A stretch of 64,000 nt of DNA from Chitinophaga oryzae. Lineage in GTDB: Bacteria; Bacteroidota; Bacteroidia; Chitinophagales; Chitinophagaceae. The notes under the pieces were generated by a model, which saw only the letters and a list, made by a program, of their open reading frames with translations, did not search any database and was not told the origin of the DNA. Position 1 is the first letter of the stretch. Each line of letters opens with the position of its first letter. Positions 26,220 to 35,745 of this stretch are shown here, piece by piece. The position numbers and the translations under genes are program-made. The stretch is from contig NZ_CP051204.2 of the NCBI RefSeq assembly GCF_012516375.2, positions 4,650,001 to 4,714,000 on the forward strand, given 5' to 3'.

Positions 26220-28115
26220 ATGTATATCCGCAGACTATCCATTTTACTGATTATATCCCTTTGCTGCGCCGTCTGCGGATGTCAGCCCCAACCCGCTGCT
26301 CCGCCGCCTGCCGGGCAGGGCGTCACCACCCCGCCGGTAATCAGGGAGCTGCAGCACCTCATTGATTCCGGCGCACGATGGGACGGGCCACAGGCCGCCC
26401 GTCGCCTCGCGGCGCTCAAAGACAGCGCTTTGCGGGCCGGCCCCGTCGCCAGCGGTTACTACTACTTTCTTGAAGGTATCCATTACTGGTATGCCGACAG
26501 CAACCAGGCAGCTATCAACAGCTTCAACCAGATGTTGCCCGCCGGGCGTCCAGATACCGGTCAACCGGCAGACCTTGTAATATTGCAGCAACTGGGATGG
26601 CTACAGGTGCGGCTGACCAGCAAAATAGACGACAGTACTTTTTCCCGGCTGTTCCACCTGATCTCGCTGGCTGAACAGCACCAGTATGCCGGCAGCTGGC
26701 GGGTGTATGATCTGGCAGCAGAAATATATTTCCGCTTCGGCGACTATGATAAAGCCGAAACATATGCCGCCATGGCGCGGGACAGCTATCCCGTGACGGA
26801 CGATTACTTCCGCCTGTCGCTTTTTATGGAAGAACGGTCACGCATCTACGAACGCCGCCATCAATACCGGCAGGCGCTCCAGTACCAGGACAGCGCCCTG
26901 CAATACGCGCTGCAGCAGCCCGATACCATCCGCCTCGCCACCGTATACGGCGCGCTGGGCGTATTGTATGAAAAGAACGGCGACAAACCGAGGGGGCACG
27001 CCCTGATGGAAAAAGCATTTAACATCAAAGAGAAAATCAATAAAGTCAGCTTCCGGGAATATCTCAACTACGGCCAGCTGCACCAGGAGAAAAAAGACTA
27101 TTCCGCAGCGCTTCACTACTTCGGTAAGGCACTGGAGAAAGCCAGGAAGGACAACAACGCCGGTAACCTGAGCGACGCCTATGACGCTATCCGACAGGTA
27201 TATTATGACAAAGGCGATTACAAAACCGCCATCAGCTACCTCGACTCCGCAGCCAATATGGCCCTGGAGGAACAGGAAGACCGGCAGCTGCGAAAAATTG
27301 TGGAGATACAGGCGCTCAACGACCTGAAAGTACAGCAGCAGAAAACAACAGACCTGAGCCGGCAGTATAACAACCAGGCCATCATTGTACGCCAGCAACA
27401 GGTCATCCTGCTGATCATCACCATCCTGCTGGCGCTCGGCCTGCTGATCACCTTCCTGCTGATACGGCAGCGGAAGCTGGTGACCCAGAAAATGAGCATT
27501 GAACTGGAGCAACGGCTCCTGCGCAGCCAGATGGAACCCCATTTCATCTTCAATACCCTGTCAGTATTGCAAAGTTTCATCCGCCGCGATGAAAAAGAAA
27601 AGTCTGTCAAGTATCTCAATAAATTTGCACGGTTGCTGCGCCTTAACCTGGAAAACTCGCGGCACAACCTCGTCCGGCTGCAACAGGAAACCGAAGCGCT
27701 GGAAAACTACCTCAGTCTGCAGGCCGTACGCTTTGATAACCTCTTTGGCTATACGATCCATGACATCCCGGCTGAAGAAAGCAGCGGCATCTGTATCCCG
27801 CCTATGCTGCTGCAGCCTTTCGTGGAAAACGCCATCCAGCACGGTATGCGTAATATCGCACACCGCGGCCATATCTCTATTACCCTGCAGCTGCAGGGCG
27901 ACCAGCTGCATTGCGTTATTGAAGACAACGGCCAGGGACTGCAGCCCCCCAAAAACAAGGACAAAAATTCCCTGTCAAGTATCATCACACAGGAACGGCT
28001 GAAAATACTGAGCATACAAACAGGCAAGCAGGCCTCTCTCAGCATTACCGACAAAGCCGGCGAAGGGCGTACGGGCGTTCGCGTTACCCTGATCATCCCC
28101 ACCCAGCGATGTTAA
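26220..28115 (+). CDS. LytS-type TPR sensor histidine kinase with lipoprotein-like signal
   Basis: 631 residues from ATG 26220 (a TTG two codons earlier is possible). The N terminus (MYIRRLSILLIISLCCAVCGC) ends in a lipobox-like A-V-C-G-C, suggesting acylation. A TPR region follows (about 50-390: FGDYDKAETYAAMARD, YSAALHYFGKALEKARKD), then one membrane helix near 398-420 (VILLIITILLALGLLITFLLI), then a His_kinase domain with H441 in SQMEPHFIFNTLSVLQSF and a HATPase_c domain (ENAIQHGM, EDNGQGLQ). The standard partner is the LytTR regulator encoded just upstream. Confidence 0.93.
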   Translation: MYIRRLSILLIISLCCAVCGCQPQPAAPPPAGQGVTTPPVIRELQHLIDSGARWDGPQAARRLAALKDSALRAGPVASGYYYFLEGIHYWYADSNQAAINSFNQMLPAGRPDTGQPADLVILQQLGWLQVRLTSKIDDSTFSRLFHLISLAEQHQYAGSWRVYDLAAEIYFRFGDYDKAETYAAMARDSYPVTDDYFRLSLFMEERSRIYERRHQYRQALQYQDSALQYALQQPDTIRLATVYGALGVLYEKNGDKPRGHALMEKAFNIKEKINKVSFREYLNYGQLHQEKKDYSAALHYFGKALEKARKDNNAGNLSDAYDAIRQVYYDKGDYKTAISYLDSAANMALEEQEDRQLRKIVEIQALNDLKVQQQKTTDLSRQYNNQAIIVRQQQVILLIITILLALGLLITFLLIRQRKLVTQKMSIELEQRLLRSQMEPHFIFNTLSVLQSFIRRDEKEKSVKYLNKFARLLRLNLENSRHNLVRLQQETEALENYLSLQAVRFDNLFGYTIHDIPAEESSGICIPPMLLQPFVENAIQHGMRNIAHRGHISITLQLQGDQLHCVIEDNGQGLQPPKNKDKNSLSSIITQERLKILSIQTGKQASLSITDKAGEGRTGVRVTLIIPTQRC

Positions 28116-28311
28116 GTAACAGCTGCCTGCTGCCGCGACACGATTATGGGGAAAATGCATGCAGCAGATAGCCGGAAGGCCGCCCCAAAAAACATTGTTT
28201 ATCATAGAAAAGTGTAGTATCCTTACAACCTGGTATGGTGAGCCCGGATTACAACCCGGACGGATGATTTTTGTACGCTGATCATTTAAAACCCAGGACA
28301 AACGCAAATAC

Positions 28312-29097
28312 ATGGGCAACAGGACCTATCTAACCATCAGGACCGCTCCTGAACAACAGGAGGTATTATTCGAAGGCAATAACAGCCTCGCTTACTTCTG
28401 GTTACTGTTACTGAAAAGGAAAGATATAGAACAGGTACGGCCTGCTTTCCTTGCCTTATACGCTGCCGGCGAGACTGAAGAAACGGAGGAAGGACCGGAA
28501 GACACCTATGTGGACACCGATATCCGGATACCGCTGGCCGAAGCGCTGAGCAACGCCGCCGCGCACCGGCCCTACATAGAACAGGTGTATCCTTCGCTGC
28601 TGCCGCTTTATGACGACTGGCGGTCGTACCTCGCTACCGTCCCCTCCCATGACCAGGTATTGTACATCGACCTGGAGGAGTTCAGTGGTTTTTATGCCAA
28701 CGTGAACCTGTTCATGGAAGAGCTGCTGGACTTTTATGAGCATGTATCCGCCAACAAAGCGTATTTTAAACCGGCCATCTCCGATACCACCGGCTGGGAG
28801 GCCATCGGCAGGAAGCAGTTTTATGCCTACTCGGGCCATTACCGGAACACGCCGGAGATCGTGGACTATCAGGAGCGAAGCCAGCCCGTCAAACCGCTGT
28901 CGGCCGGCTACAAGATACTGATCGGATGCTGGCTGGTTTTCTGTCTGGCGATGCTGGGCGCCGGCCTTTACAGCGTCGGCTACTTCCGTTCCGTTTGGCT
29001 GAGGGCCCTGATGGCGCTGCTTATCCTGACGCCCCTGTTGCTGCTGGCCATCGGCGGACTGGTCTGGCTGATAAATAAGGGAACCAAGACAAAATAG
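28312..29097 (+). CDS. Membrane-anchored protein of unknown function
   Basis: 261 residues starting MGNRTYLTIRTAPEQQEVLFEGNNSLAYFWLLLL. The first 195 residues are soluble and acidic (EETEEGPEDTYVDTDIRIPLAEAL; IDLEEFSGFYANVNLFMEELLDFYEHV). Two C-terminal membrane helices (about 200-222 and 230-253) end in a short basic tail NKGTKTK, so the soluble part is probably cytoplasmic. The N-terminal G-N-R-[TS]-Y-[LV] with E-x-N-N-S-L-A-x-F-W recurs, as I recall, in uncharacterised bacterial proteins. Function unknown. Confidence 0.7.
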   Translation: MGNRTYLTIRTAPEQQEVLFEGNNSLAYFWLLLLKRKDIEQVRPAFLALYAAGETEETEEGPEDTYVDTDIRIPLAEALSNAAAHRPYIEQVYPSLLPLYDDWRSYLATVPSHDQVLYIDLEEFSGFYANVNLFMEELLDFYEHVSANKAYFKPAISDTTGWEAIGRKQFYAYSGHYRNTPEIVDYQERSQPVKPLSAGYKILIGCWLVFCLAMLGAGLYSVGYFRSVWLRALMALLILTPLLLLAIGGLVWLINKGTKTK

Positions 29098-29120
29098 ACG
29101 TAAATACTGAAGAAGAAACC

Positions 29121-29939
29121 ATGCAATTACCGCTTTACCAGATAGATGCCTTCACCGACCGTCTTTTTGGCGGAAACCCCGCCTGTGTGATGCCCTTGCA
29201 GGAATGGCTGCCGGACGGGTTGCTGTTGCAGATAGCCCGGGAGAACGCCGTGGCCGAGACAGCCTTTTTTATGCCGCAGGGAGATGGATTTGCCTTACGC
29301 TGGTTTACTCCTGAAATTGAAATGGACCTCTGCGGGCACGCCACGCTGGCTACCGCTCATGCCATCCGTACCCTCCATGCGTATGCCGGCGATACGCTGC
29401 ATTTTCATTCCCGCAGCGGCCTGCTGAAGGTCACGTTCGAGGGAGAGCGGTACGTCCTCTCCTTTCCGTCCCGCAAACCGGAGCCTGCGGCATTGCCCGT
29501 GGAAATTGCGGAGGCGCTGGACCGTATGCCCGTGGCGGTACTAAAGGCGCGTGACTACGTGCTGGTGTATGACACGGAAACGGACATACGGGAAATACGC
29601 ATCGACCGTCAGCTGCTGGACCGCATTAATCTTGATCCCGGCGGCGTGGTGATTACCGCTCCGGGGAAGGACTGTGATTTCGTATCCCGCTATTTTACGC
29701 CGCAGTCCTCTATATTCGAAGATCCCGTTACCGGTTCGGCCCACTGTTCGCTCATTCCGTACTGGCGGGAACGCCTTCAGAAAACCGGGCTGCTGGCCCG
29801 GCAGCTGTCGGACCGCGGAGGCACATTGTACTGCACGGATGAGGGTGCTATTGTGAAGATGGCCGGGCATGCCCGGACCTATTTCACCGGCGCCTGCGAG
29901 GTGCCTGTTTCGTCGCAATCTTCCCTCCACAGTGCGTAA
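29121..29939 (+). CDS. PhzF-family isomerase/epimerase-like protein
   Basis: 272 residues, typical for the family. The duplicated diaminopimelate-epimerase-like fold is shown by YQIDAFTDRLFGGNPACVMPL at the N terminus, the catalytic-glutamate segment ENAVAETAFF, RWFTPEIEMDLCGHATLATAHA, and the second-half FEDPVTGSAHCSLIPYW. In PhzF the glutamate (here around E45-E48) drives isomerisation; most homologues have unknown substrates. It follows the unknown membrane protein gene by 23 bases and may be cotranscribed; a terminator follows. Confidence 0.94.
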   Translation: MQLPLYQIDAFTDRLFGGNPACVMPLQEWLPDGLLLQIARENAVAETAFFMPQGDGFALRWFTPEIEMDLCGHATLATAHAIRTLHAYAGDTLHFHSRSGLLKVTFEGERYVLSFPSRKPEPAALPVEIAEALDRMPVAVLKARDYVLVYDTETDIREIRIDRQLLDRINLDPGGVVITAPGKDCDFVSRYFTPQSSIFEDPVTGSAHCSLIPYWRERLQKTGLLARQLSDRGGTLYCTDEGAIVKMAGHARTYFTGACEVPVSSQSSLHSA

Positions 29940-30266
29940 AGACTCCCCTCCATCATAGCAAAGCTGCTCGCGAGGCAGCCTTTTTTATCTCCCGATATAA
30001 AAATAAAATTTTGGTTTTCAGTTTATTACAATAACATATTGTATTTTTACGTCAGATTATTCGGGTTGGATGTTATGTTTGCGAAAGCCATTTGTTAATC
30101 TTTAAATATGTCGAAATATTTATCATTTATTTAACAGGTTTTTGTTAAATTTAGCTAAATGCAGGATGGAAGTTAATCATCGGCTCCACTCCAAAGCCAC
30201 CCAGAGTAACCATTACTAAAAAGACGTATCTCGAGCGTAACCTCACATGAAAAATTTACAATCCAG
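29940..30266. other. Intergenic region, 327 bp, no gene
   Basis: AT-rich region between phzF-like and hybrid kinase genes. After the terminator it contains long A/T runs and no credible reading frame; it presumably carries the kinase promoter. Confidence 0.5.
29961..29986 (+). terminator. Rho-independent terminator of the phzF-like gene
   Basis: GCTGC (29963-29967) pairs with GCAGC (29975-29979) around TCGCGAG, followed by a run of six T (29981-29986). Confidence 0.75.
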
Positions 30267-32084
30267 ATGAAAGCATTCAATGTCTTTATCCGATCGCTCA
30301 CTCACTTAGGCAGAAGCAACTTCTACGAAAAAGAGCTGAATTACCGGATCACCAAGATCAATATTGTCGCGCTTTTACTGATCGTATTAGGTTCAGTCTT
30401 CGGTGTCACATATTGGCTCTCCTCCGGATACCTGAGTATCCTGATTGCTACCATGTTGGGCAATGTTTTGTTTGGACTGGTGCTATATGGTAATAAAAAG
30501 AAGAAACATGTGGCGGCCGGTGTGGCGCTCCAGGTGACGATCAACTTATCGACGCTTTATTTCGGCAGCATTCTGTCCGTTGCGGTAGACCCTATCTGGC
30601 TGACGCTTTTTCTGCTGATCTCCTGCCTTTCCTTTATTAAAGTGGGCAGGGCGCAGACGTACTGCCTGGCATTTTCGGCAGCTACCCTGTTATTCCTGGA
30701 GGTGAACCGCGCTATCCATATTCTGCCGCCGATGGACTTCAGTCCGGAGATGCTGAGCCTCATCTATTATTGTACGGCTTTTACAGTGATGACGCTGACC
30801 TCTATTTCATTGGTCACCCTGGTGCATTACAACGCCAAGCTGTTTCATACCATCACGGTGCGCAACCAGCAGCTGACCGACCTGAACCAGGAACTGCATG
30901 CCAGCAACACAAGACTGGAGCAACAGGTAAAAGAACGGACGGCCAACCTGGAAAAAGCTGTCACCGCCAAAAATATTTATGTCCGCGAGCTCACCCATGA
31001 GCTGAGAACGCCGCTGAATGCGATCTACAGTATTGCGCAACTGAAACTGCTCTCCGGCAAGGAAAAAAGCAGAAGCGAGAAAAAAGTGGACGAAGACCTG
31101 TTCATTGCCTGCCGTAACCTGCAGACGCTGATCAACAACACGCAGGACAAATGCAAGCTGGACACGGGGAACTTCGACGAAGTCAAAAAAGAGCATGTTC
31201 TCCTCTACAGCTGGATCACCAACATCGTAAATATTTACCAGTATTTCGCCAATGAAAAACGGGTAAAAATTGAACTGGAAGTGCAGGAGTCTTTTCCGGA
31301 CGCCATTGTGGAAGACAGTATCAAACTGACTAAAATCGTTAACAATATCCTTGTAAACGCCATCAAATTCACCCGTAGCAATACTGTTATCTTCCTGCGC
31401 ATCTACCGGGACGACACTCACTGGTACATAGCTGTAAGAGACCAGGGAGCCGGCATTTCGCCGGACAGAATGGCCACCTTGTTCAAAGAGTTTACCCGGA
31501 CCACCATCAATTTTGCGGAAGGCAGCGGGCTGGGCCTCAACATCACCCATCACCTCGTTCGCATTCTGGGCGGTACCATCAAAGTACACAGTGAAATAGA
31601 CGAGGGAACAGAATTCGTTGTATCCCTGCCGTTAGTACCTTTTACCGGCGAAATAAAGTCCGCGACCATCGACATCAAAGAAAACAACCTGATCTCTTTT
31701 GAAGGTAAAAAAATACTTGTGGTGGAAGACGACATCATGACCCAGCGTTATCTGTCGCTGCTGCTGAGCAAACGCGGCTTCTCCATTATGCATGCCGATA
31801 ATGGCCAGGAAGCGTTGCTCAAAGCACACAATCATCCGGATGCCATCATTCTGGACATGAGCCTGCCGGGCAAATCAGGCAAAGATGTACTGAAAGAACT
31901 AAAAGCCAATCCTGCTTTAAGACACATCCCGGTGATCGCCGCATCTGCCGATACCGATGAAACCAACATTGATGAAATAATGCTGGAGGGGGCCAGCGCC
32001 TATATGATCAAACCAATCGATTTCCATATCTTGATTGATGTACTGGTCAAAAACCTACTCACGGGGGCAATCGTTAAAAATTAG
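30267..32084 (+). CDS. Hybrid sensor histidine kinase with C-terminal receiver
   Basis: 605 residues. Six membrane helices fill the first 195 residues (7TM/MASE-like input without recognised ligand motif), then a coiled coil (LNQELHASNTRLEQQVKERTANLEKAV), HisKA with H244 (RELTHELRTPLNAI), HATPase_c (NNILVNAIKFTRS, DQGAGIS, GSGLGLNI) and a receiver domain (about 478-600) with D531 (IILDMSLPGKSG) and the lysine in YMIKPIDFH. It should autophosphorylate and relay to its own receiver; no Hpt or DNA-binding partner is adjacent. It lies 99 bp upstream of the terpene synthase in the same direction and might control it. Confidence 0.93.
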   Translation: MKAFNVFIRSLTHLGRSNFYEKELNYRITKINIVALLLIVLGSVFGVTYWLSSGYLSILIATMLGNVLFGLVLYGNKKKKHVAAGVALQVTINLSTLYFGSILSVAVDPIWLTLFLLISCLSFIKVGRAQTYCLAFSAATLLFLEVNRAIHILPPMDFSPEMLSLIYYCTAFTVMTLTSISLVTLVHYNAKLFHTITVRNQQLTDLNQELHASNTRLEQQVKERTANLEKAVTAKNIYVRELTHELRTPLNAIYSIAQLKLLSGKEKSRSEKKVDEDLFIACRNLQTLINNTQDKCKLDTGNFDEVKKEHVLLYSWITNIVNIYQYFANEKRVKIELEVQESFPDAIVEDSIKLTKIVNNILVNAIKFTRSNTVIFLRIYRDDTHWYIAVRDQGAGISPDRMATLFKEFTRTTINFAEGSGLGLNITHHLVRILGGTIKVHSEIDEGTEFVVSLPLVPFTGEIKSATIDIKENNLISFEGKKILVVEDDIMTQRYLSLLLSKRGFSIMHADNGQEALLKAHNHPDAIILDMSLPGKSGKDVLKELKANPALRHIPVIAASADTDETNIDEIMLEGASAYMIKPIDFHILIDVLVKNLLTGAIVKN

Positions 32085-32183
32085 TATTTAAGCAGATATC
32101 AACCGTTTTCCGTTTCTTTTTTTATCGCGCTTTACCGGCGCGACAGGTACCTTTTTGTTTATCACCGATTGTCACTATGTTTT

Positions 32184-33161
32184 ATGAATCAAACCGAAAC
32201 TACTGCGAAGATTGTCATTCCCAGGCTGTATTGCCCGTTCCCTACCAGTGTCAGTCCTTATGTGGAGCTGGTAGCCTCCAACACCTTTGACTTCCTGCAC
32301 AAATACCAGCTGCTGGACAGCCCGGAAGACGAGCGTTACTTCGCCCGCTACAAAATGGCCTGGATGACCTGCCGGACCATGCCGAAGGCAAATTTTGAAC
32401 TGCTGTGCTGTATCGACAACCTGTACAGCTGGCTGTTTGTGCTGGATGAGCAGCTGGACCACGTAAAGCCCTCTACCGCCTACATCCGCGAAGAGAATTA
32501 CCTCCAGCAGCTGATAGATGGCTTTTCCTATGTGCTCAAACACAAGGTGTCACCGGTGGACAACAAATTCTTCCACGCGCTGGCCGACATCTGCGTACGC
32601 CTCGACGCGCTGAGCAGGCCCAGCTGGCAGTCGCAGTTCCTCATCAGCGTACAGGCAACTTTCGAAGCCGCGATATGGGAAGCGAAAAACAATAAAAACA
32701 GGGAGAAACATCCCACGGTGGCGCAGTACATGTATATGCGGCTGTTCTTTTCCGCCGCCAACATCGGCACAGATATCAACGAGCTGGCCACGGGCGTATG
32801 GCTGCCCATGTATGTATTACAACATCCGGACATGGTGCATCTGACCACACTGGCCAGAAGAGTGGTATGCTGGGCCAACGACCTGTTCTCTCTCCGTAAG
32901 GAACTGGAACACGGCGATGAGCACAATCTGGTGATGATGCTCAAATACCACCACAACACTACCCTTGAAGAGGCAGTGTTGATGGCGGCATCTATTCATG
33001 ATAATGAAATCGGAGAATTTGTATCCTGCAGGGCGGCATTTCCTGACTTCGGGGAAGAACTGAACAAAAGGATACAGATCTATCTGGATGGACTGGAAAC
33101 AATGGTTGCCGGCTTCTTCTACTGGAGCATTACGGACACTCCCCGCTATAACCCTTACTGA
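32184..33161 (+). CDS. Class I terpene synthase
   Basis: 325 residues from ATG 32184, the usual single-domain bacterial length. The aspartate-rich metal motif is D88-E-Q-L-D92 (WLFVLDEQLDHV), the NSE/DTE motif is N232-D-L-F-S236-L-R-K-E240, and the conserved C-terminal R-Y pair is R321-Y322. These bind Mg2+ and the diphosphate of a prenyl substrate, so the protein should cyclise farnesyl or geranyl(geranyl) diphosphate. The product cannot be predicted from sequence. It converges with a cytochrome P450 gene, overlapping it by 7 bp, suggesting a terpene that is later oxidised. Confidence 0.94.
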   Translation: MNQTETTAKIVIPRLYCPFPTSVSPYVELVASNTFDFLHKYQLLDSPEDERYFARYKMAWMTCRTMPKANFELLCCIDNLYSWLFVLDEQLDHVKPSTAYIREENYLQQLIDGFSYVLKHKVSPVDNKFFHALADICVRLDALSRPSWQSQFLISVQATFEAAIWEAKNNKNREKHPTVAQYMYMRLFFSAANIGTDINELATGVWLPMYVLQHPDMVHLTTLARRVVCWANDLFSLRKELEHGDEHNLVMMLKYHHNTTLEEAVLMAASIHDNEIGEFVSCRAAFPDFGEELNKRIQIYLDGLETMVAGFFYWSITDTPRYNPY

Positions 33162-34327
33162 TATACGCCCACGGCTGAAAACGTGACCGGTAACCTCGTA
33201 AAGCCTGTGATAATTGTACTCGGCGTCATCTCAATCCGGGCCCCCTCTTTGATCCGGAGCTTCCTGATACGGGAAAACACCACCTTTAACGCTATCTCTG
33301 TCTCCATCTTCGCCAGCGGCACTCCAAAACAATAATGTATGCCATGCCCGAAGCTCAGGCTGTCTGAATGGTTCGGACGGCGGAAATCAAATTTGTCCGG
33401 CTCCGGGAATACCTCCGGATCATGGTTGGCCGAAATCAGCCAGATATTGAGGTAGTCTCCTTTTTTAATCTGCTGTCCCCGCAGCTCCAGATCATGTTTG
33501 GCCACCCGCGTCATGGATTTGGCAGAAGGCAATACCCGCAGCACTTCGTTGATGATGTTGTCAAAATCCTCCGGATGCTCCAGGTAGTGGTCCAGCACCT
33601 CCGGGTGATGACAGAAAGTATAGGCGATATTCCCCAGCAAGGAGGACGTTGTTTCAAAACCGGCGAGGAACATGCCTACCACAGTGCCCAGCAGATCTTC
33701 ATTGTTCAGCCTTTCACCGTTCACCTCCGACGCCAGCAGATGCGAGATCAGGTCGTCTTTGGGTTCTTCCCTCCGCATTTCAATCATTTTATCAAGATAG
33801 TTCGCAATTTGCTGCTGTGCTGCAAAAGACGCCTGCATCTCTTCCATCGTTTTTACATTCGTGACGATGGTAGTGACCCAGCTGTGCACCTGCGCATGAT
33901 CTTCCGCCGGGATGCCCAGCAGTTGAGCAATCACCCGGTTTGGCAATGCAATGGCAAAATCATGGATAAAATCCATCTCCCCTTTTTCCAGCAACGGTTC
34001 AATAATCTCCTCACATTGTTGCCTGATCCATTCCGCATGCCTGGAAATCACCGACGGCACAAATACCTTCGCCACCAGCGAGCGCAGTTTCTTATGGTCC
34101 GGCGGATCGCTCTGGTTCAGGTTCCTGCCCATGATATTCTGTCCCAGGTTAGGGATAAAAAGATTGGAGAAGGAATGGTAGTCGCCCAGGACCTGCTTGG
34201 CTTCCTTGTGTGAGAAGATCTGCCATGCTCCTTTTACGCCGTAATAGAAAACAAATTCCGGATCATACACTACCGGGTTTTCGGCTCTCATTTTTGCAAA
34301 CCAGGGAATTGAATTAGGAGAAATCAT
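33155..34327 (-). CDS. Bacterial cytochrome P450
   Basis: 390 residues from ATG 34327. All P450 marks are present: I-helix oxygen-binding AGFETT (222-227), K-helix E261-V-L-R264, and the haem-ligand loop FGHGIHYCFG (326-335) with C333. Soluble bacterial type (CYP107/102-like class without fused reductase), so it needs a separate ferredoxin system, none of which is nearby. Its 3' end overlaps the terpene synthase 3' end by 7 bp; a role in tailoring the terpene is the natural inference. It has its own promoter region with a 12-bp direct repeat. Confidence 0.95.
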   Translation of the reverse strand: MISPNSIPWFAKMRAENPVVYDPEFVFYYGVKGAWQIFSHKEAKQVLGDYHSFSNLFIPNLGQNIMGRNLNQSDPPDHKKLRSLVAKVFVPSVISRHAEWIRQQCEEIIEPLLEKGEMDFIHDFAIALPNRVIAQLLGIPAEDHAQVHSWVTTIVTNVKTMEEMQASFAAQQQIANYLDKMIEMRREEPKDDLISHLLASEVNGERLNNEDLLGTVVGMFLAGFETTSSLLGNIAYTFCHHPEVLDHYLEHPEDFDNIINEVLRVLPSAKSMTRVAKHDLELRGQQIKKGDYLNIWLISANHDPEVFPEPDKFDFRRPNHSDSLSFGHGIHYCFGVPLAKMETEIALKVVFSRIRKLRIKEGARIEMTPSTIITGFTRLPVTFSAVGVYQ

Positions 34328-34380
34328 AAGTGACAATCATTTGTGCGGCCACCACATGCAGTAACCGCTGGTACATAAAT

Positions 34381-34412
34381 AACGGTGATAAAACAAAAAA
34401 AACGGTGATAAA
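34381..34412 (-). promoter_or_regulatory. Direct repeat in the P450 promoter region
   Basis: AACGGTGATAAA occurs twice, at 34381-34392 and 34401-34412, with an exact 20-bp period, 54-85 bases upstream of the P450 start. Possible binding site for a regulator of P450 expression; the call is based on repetition and position. Confidence 0.4.
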
Positions 34413-34619
34413 CAGTATATCGTTACAATAAACAAAATACGGATTGTATTGCTATGTAACGCACAATAGTCGCAGTGTTAACCGAGCGTTAATCACAGCA
34501 CTTTTACGAGTAAGCCCTGTTAAGCGCATGTTATGCCGATTTACCGCTGGTCGTAATTGACAACTGTCACATCCATAATGTGTTAACTTCAGTTATTGTT
34601 TTACTCCTACTCATGATCT

Positions 34620-35588
34620 ATGGTAAACAGAAAAACCAGAATGACCGTACCGGTACCCGTTGCACTTGAACGCCTGCTGGATGAAATATTGCAGGAAGCC
34701 GCCTCGTTACAGGAAACAGACATCCAGTTGTCGGCCGACAAAACCGCGGCTGCCTGGGCCCTCGTGCCGGAACCGAAGTTCAACACCAGCTGCACGCTGA
34801 TGGTGCTCAATGACCACCTGCTGCGCTTGCTGGATGCAGGCCGCATACAGGAAGCCAGCAACATTGCTGGGCTCTGGGTGGCAGACATCGAATCCAGCGC
34901 TGCACCGGTAAACGAACTAAGGCCGTATGTGCTCTTTGCCGCCTCCCTCCTCTATCTCAGCAAACCCTCAGCCGCCAAAACCATCATCCGCATGACCCGC
35001 AGCTACGGCGCCCGCAAATCGGATTTTAAAGGACTACCGGCCCTTTACTGGGACCTGTTTCTCAACACACAAATGGAAGATGCCGTGCTCATGAAACGTT
35101 TTCAGCAGGAAATACTGCAGCCGCAGCGCCAGCTGCCGGAAACCGAAGCCGTGGAGCTCCATCCGTTCATTGTAGACTATATGGCGCCCATGATACAGCT
35201 GGGCCACAGCGCCTTTGCAGCGGGCAATTATGAAAAGGCCGCCCGCTCCTGGATACGGGCCCTGAAACAGATACCGGAACCCAAATCCGAATTCGGTCAG
35301 AGCCTCACACTGAACGCCGCCATCGGCGATGCGTTTTTTCTGTTGCGGGACTATCAGCAGGCCTTGCCCTATCTCGAAGCAGCCAAAGCCAACATCGCGG
35401 AAAACGGGCAGGCCAACGCCTTTGTATTGCTACGCCTCGGAGAAGTGCTGCTGGAACTGGAAGAACATGCAGACGCCCGGGAATGCCTGCTGCGCGCGTA
35501 TACGCTCGGAGGAGAAAAACTTTTTGAAAACGAAGCGCAGCCCTATCTTGATTTTTTGCACTCCTGCCTGGGAGTAACGCAGGACTGA
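34620..35588 (+). CDS. TPR-containing hypothetical protein
   Basis: 322 residues, no signal peptide, helical throughout. TPR-like helix pairs are clearest near the C terminus (GHSAFAAGNYEKAARSWIRALKQ, GDAFFLLRDYQQALPYLEAAKANI, LRLGEVLLELEEHADARECLLRAY). The N-terminal third (MVNRKTRMTVPVPVALERLLDEILQEAA) has no recognised domain. Probably a cytoplasmic scaffold-type protein. It is divergent from the P450 gene with 292 bp between starts; a functional link to the terpene genes is unsupported. Confidence 0.75.
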   Translation: MVNRKTRMTVPVPVALERLLDEILQEAASLQETDIQLSADKTAAAWALVPEPKFNTSCTLMVLNDHLLRLLDAGRIQEASNIAGLWVADIESSAAPVNELRPYVLFAASLLYLSKPSAAKTIIRMTRSYGARKSDFKGLPALYWDLFLNTQMEDAVLMKRFQQEILQPQRQLPETEAVELHPFIVDYMAPMIQLGHSAFAAGNYEKAARSWIRALKQIPEPKSEFGQSLTLNAAIGDAFFLLRDYQQALPYLEAAKANIAENGQANAFVLLRLGEVLLELEEHADARECLLRAYTLGGEKLFENEAQPYLDFLHSCLGVTQD

Positions 35589-35745
35589 TTAGCGGCCGAT
35601 AATTCCCGCGCAATCGAAAAAGGAAAAAACAGCCTTTCAAAAATTCCGGATCTCGAAAATAAATTGCCACGCATATACGTAGTTTCGCACCTTGTCCCGC
35701 CTTTTCCTAAGGCGGGAGAACAACAACGTTAATAAATGGCATGCG

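Noticed and set aside
33155..33161. Frameshift or misannotation at the terpene synthase/P450 junction
   Set aside because: Both proteins end with family-consistent C termini and clean stops; the 7-bp overlap is a genuine convergent overlap.
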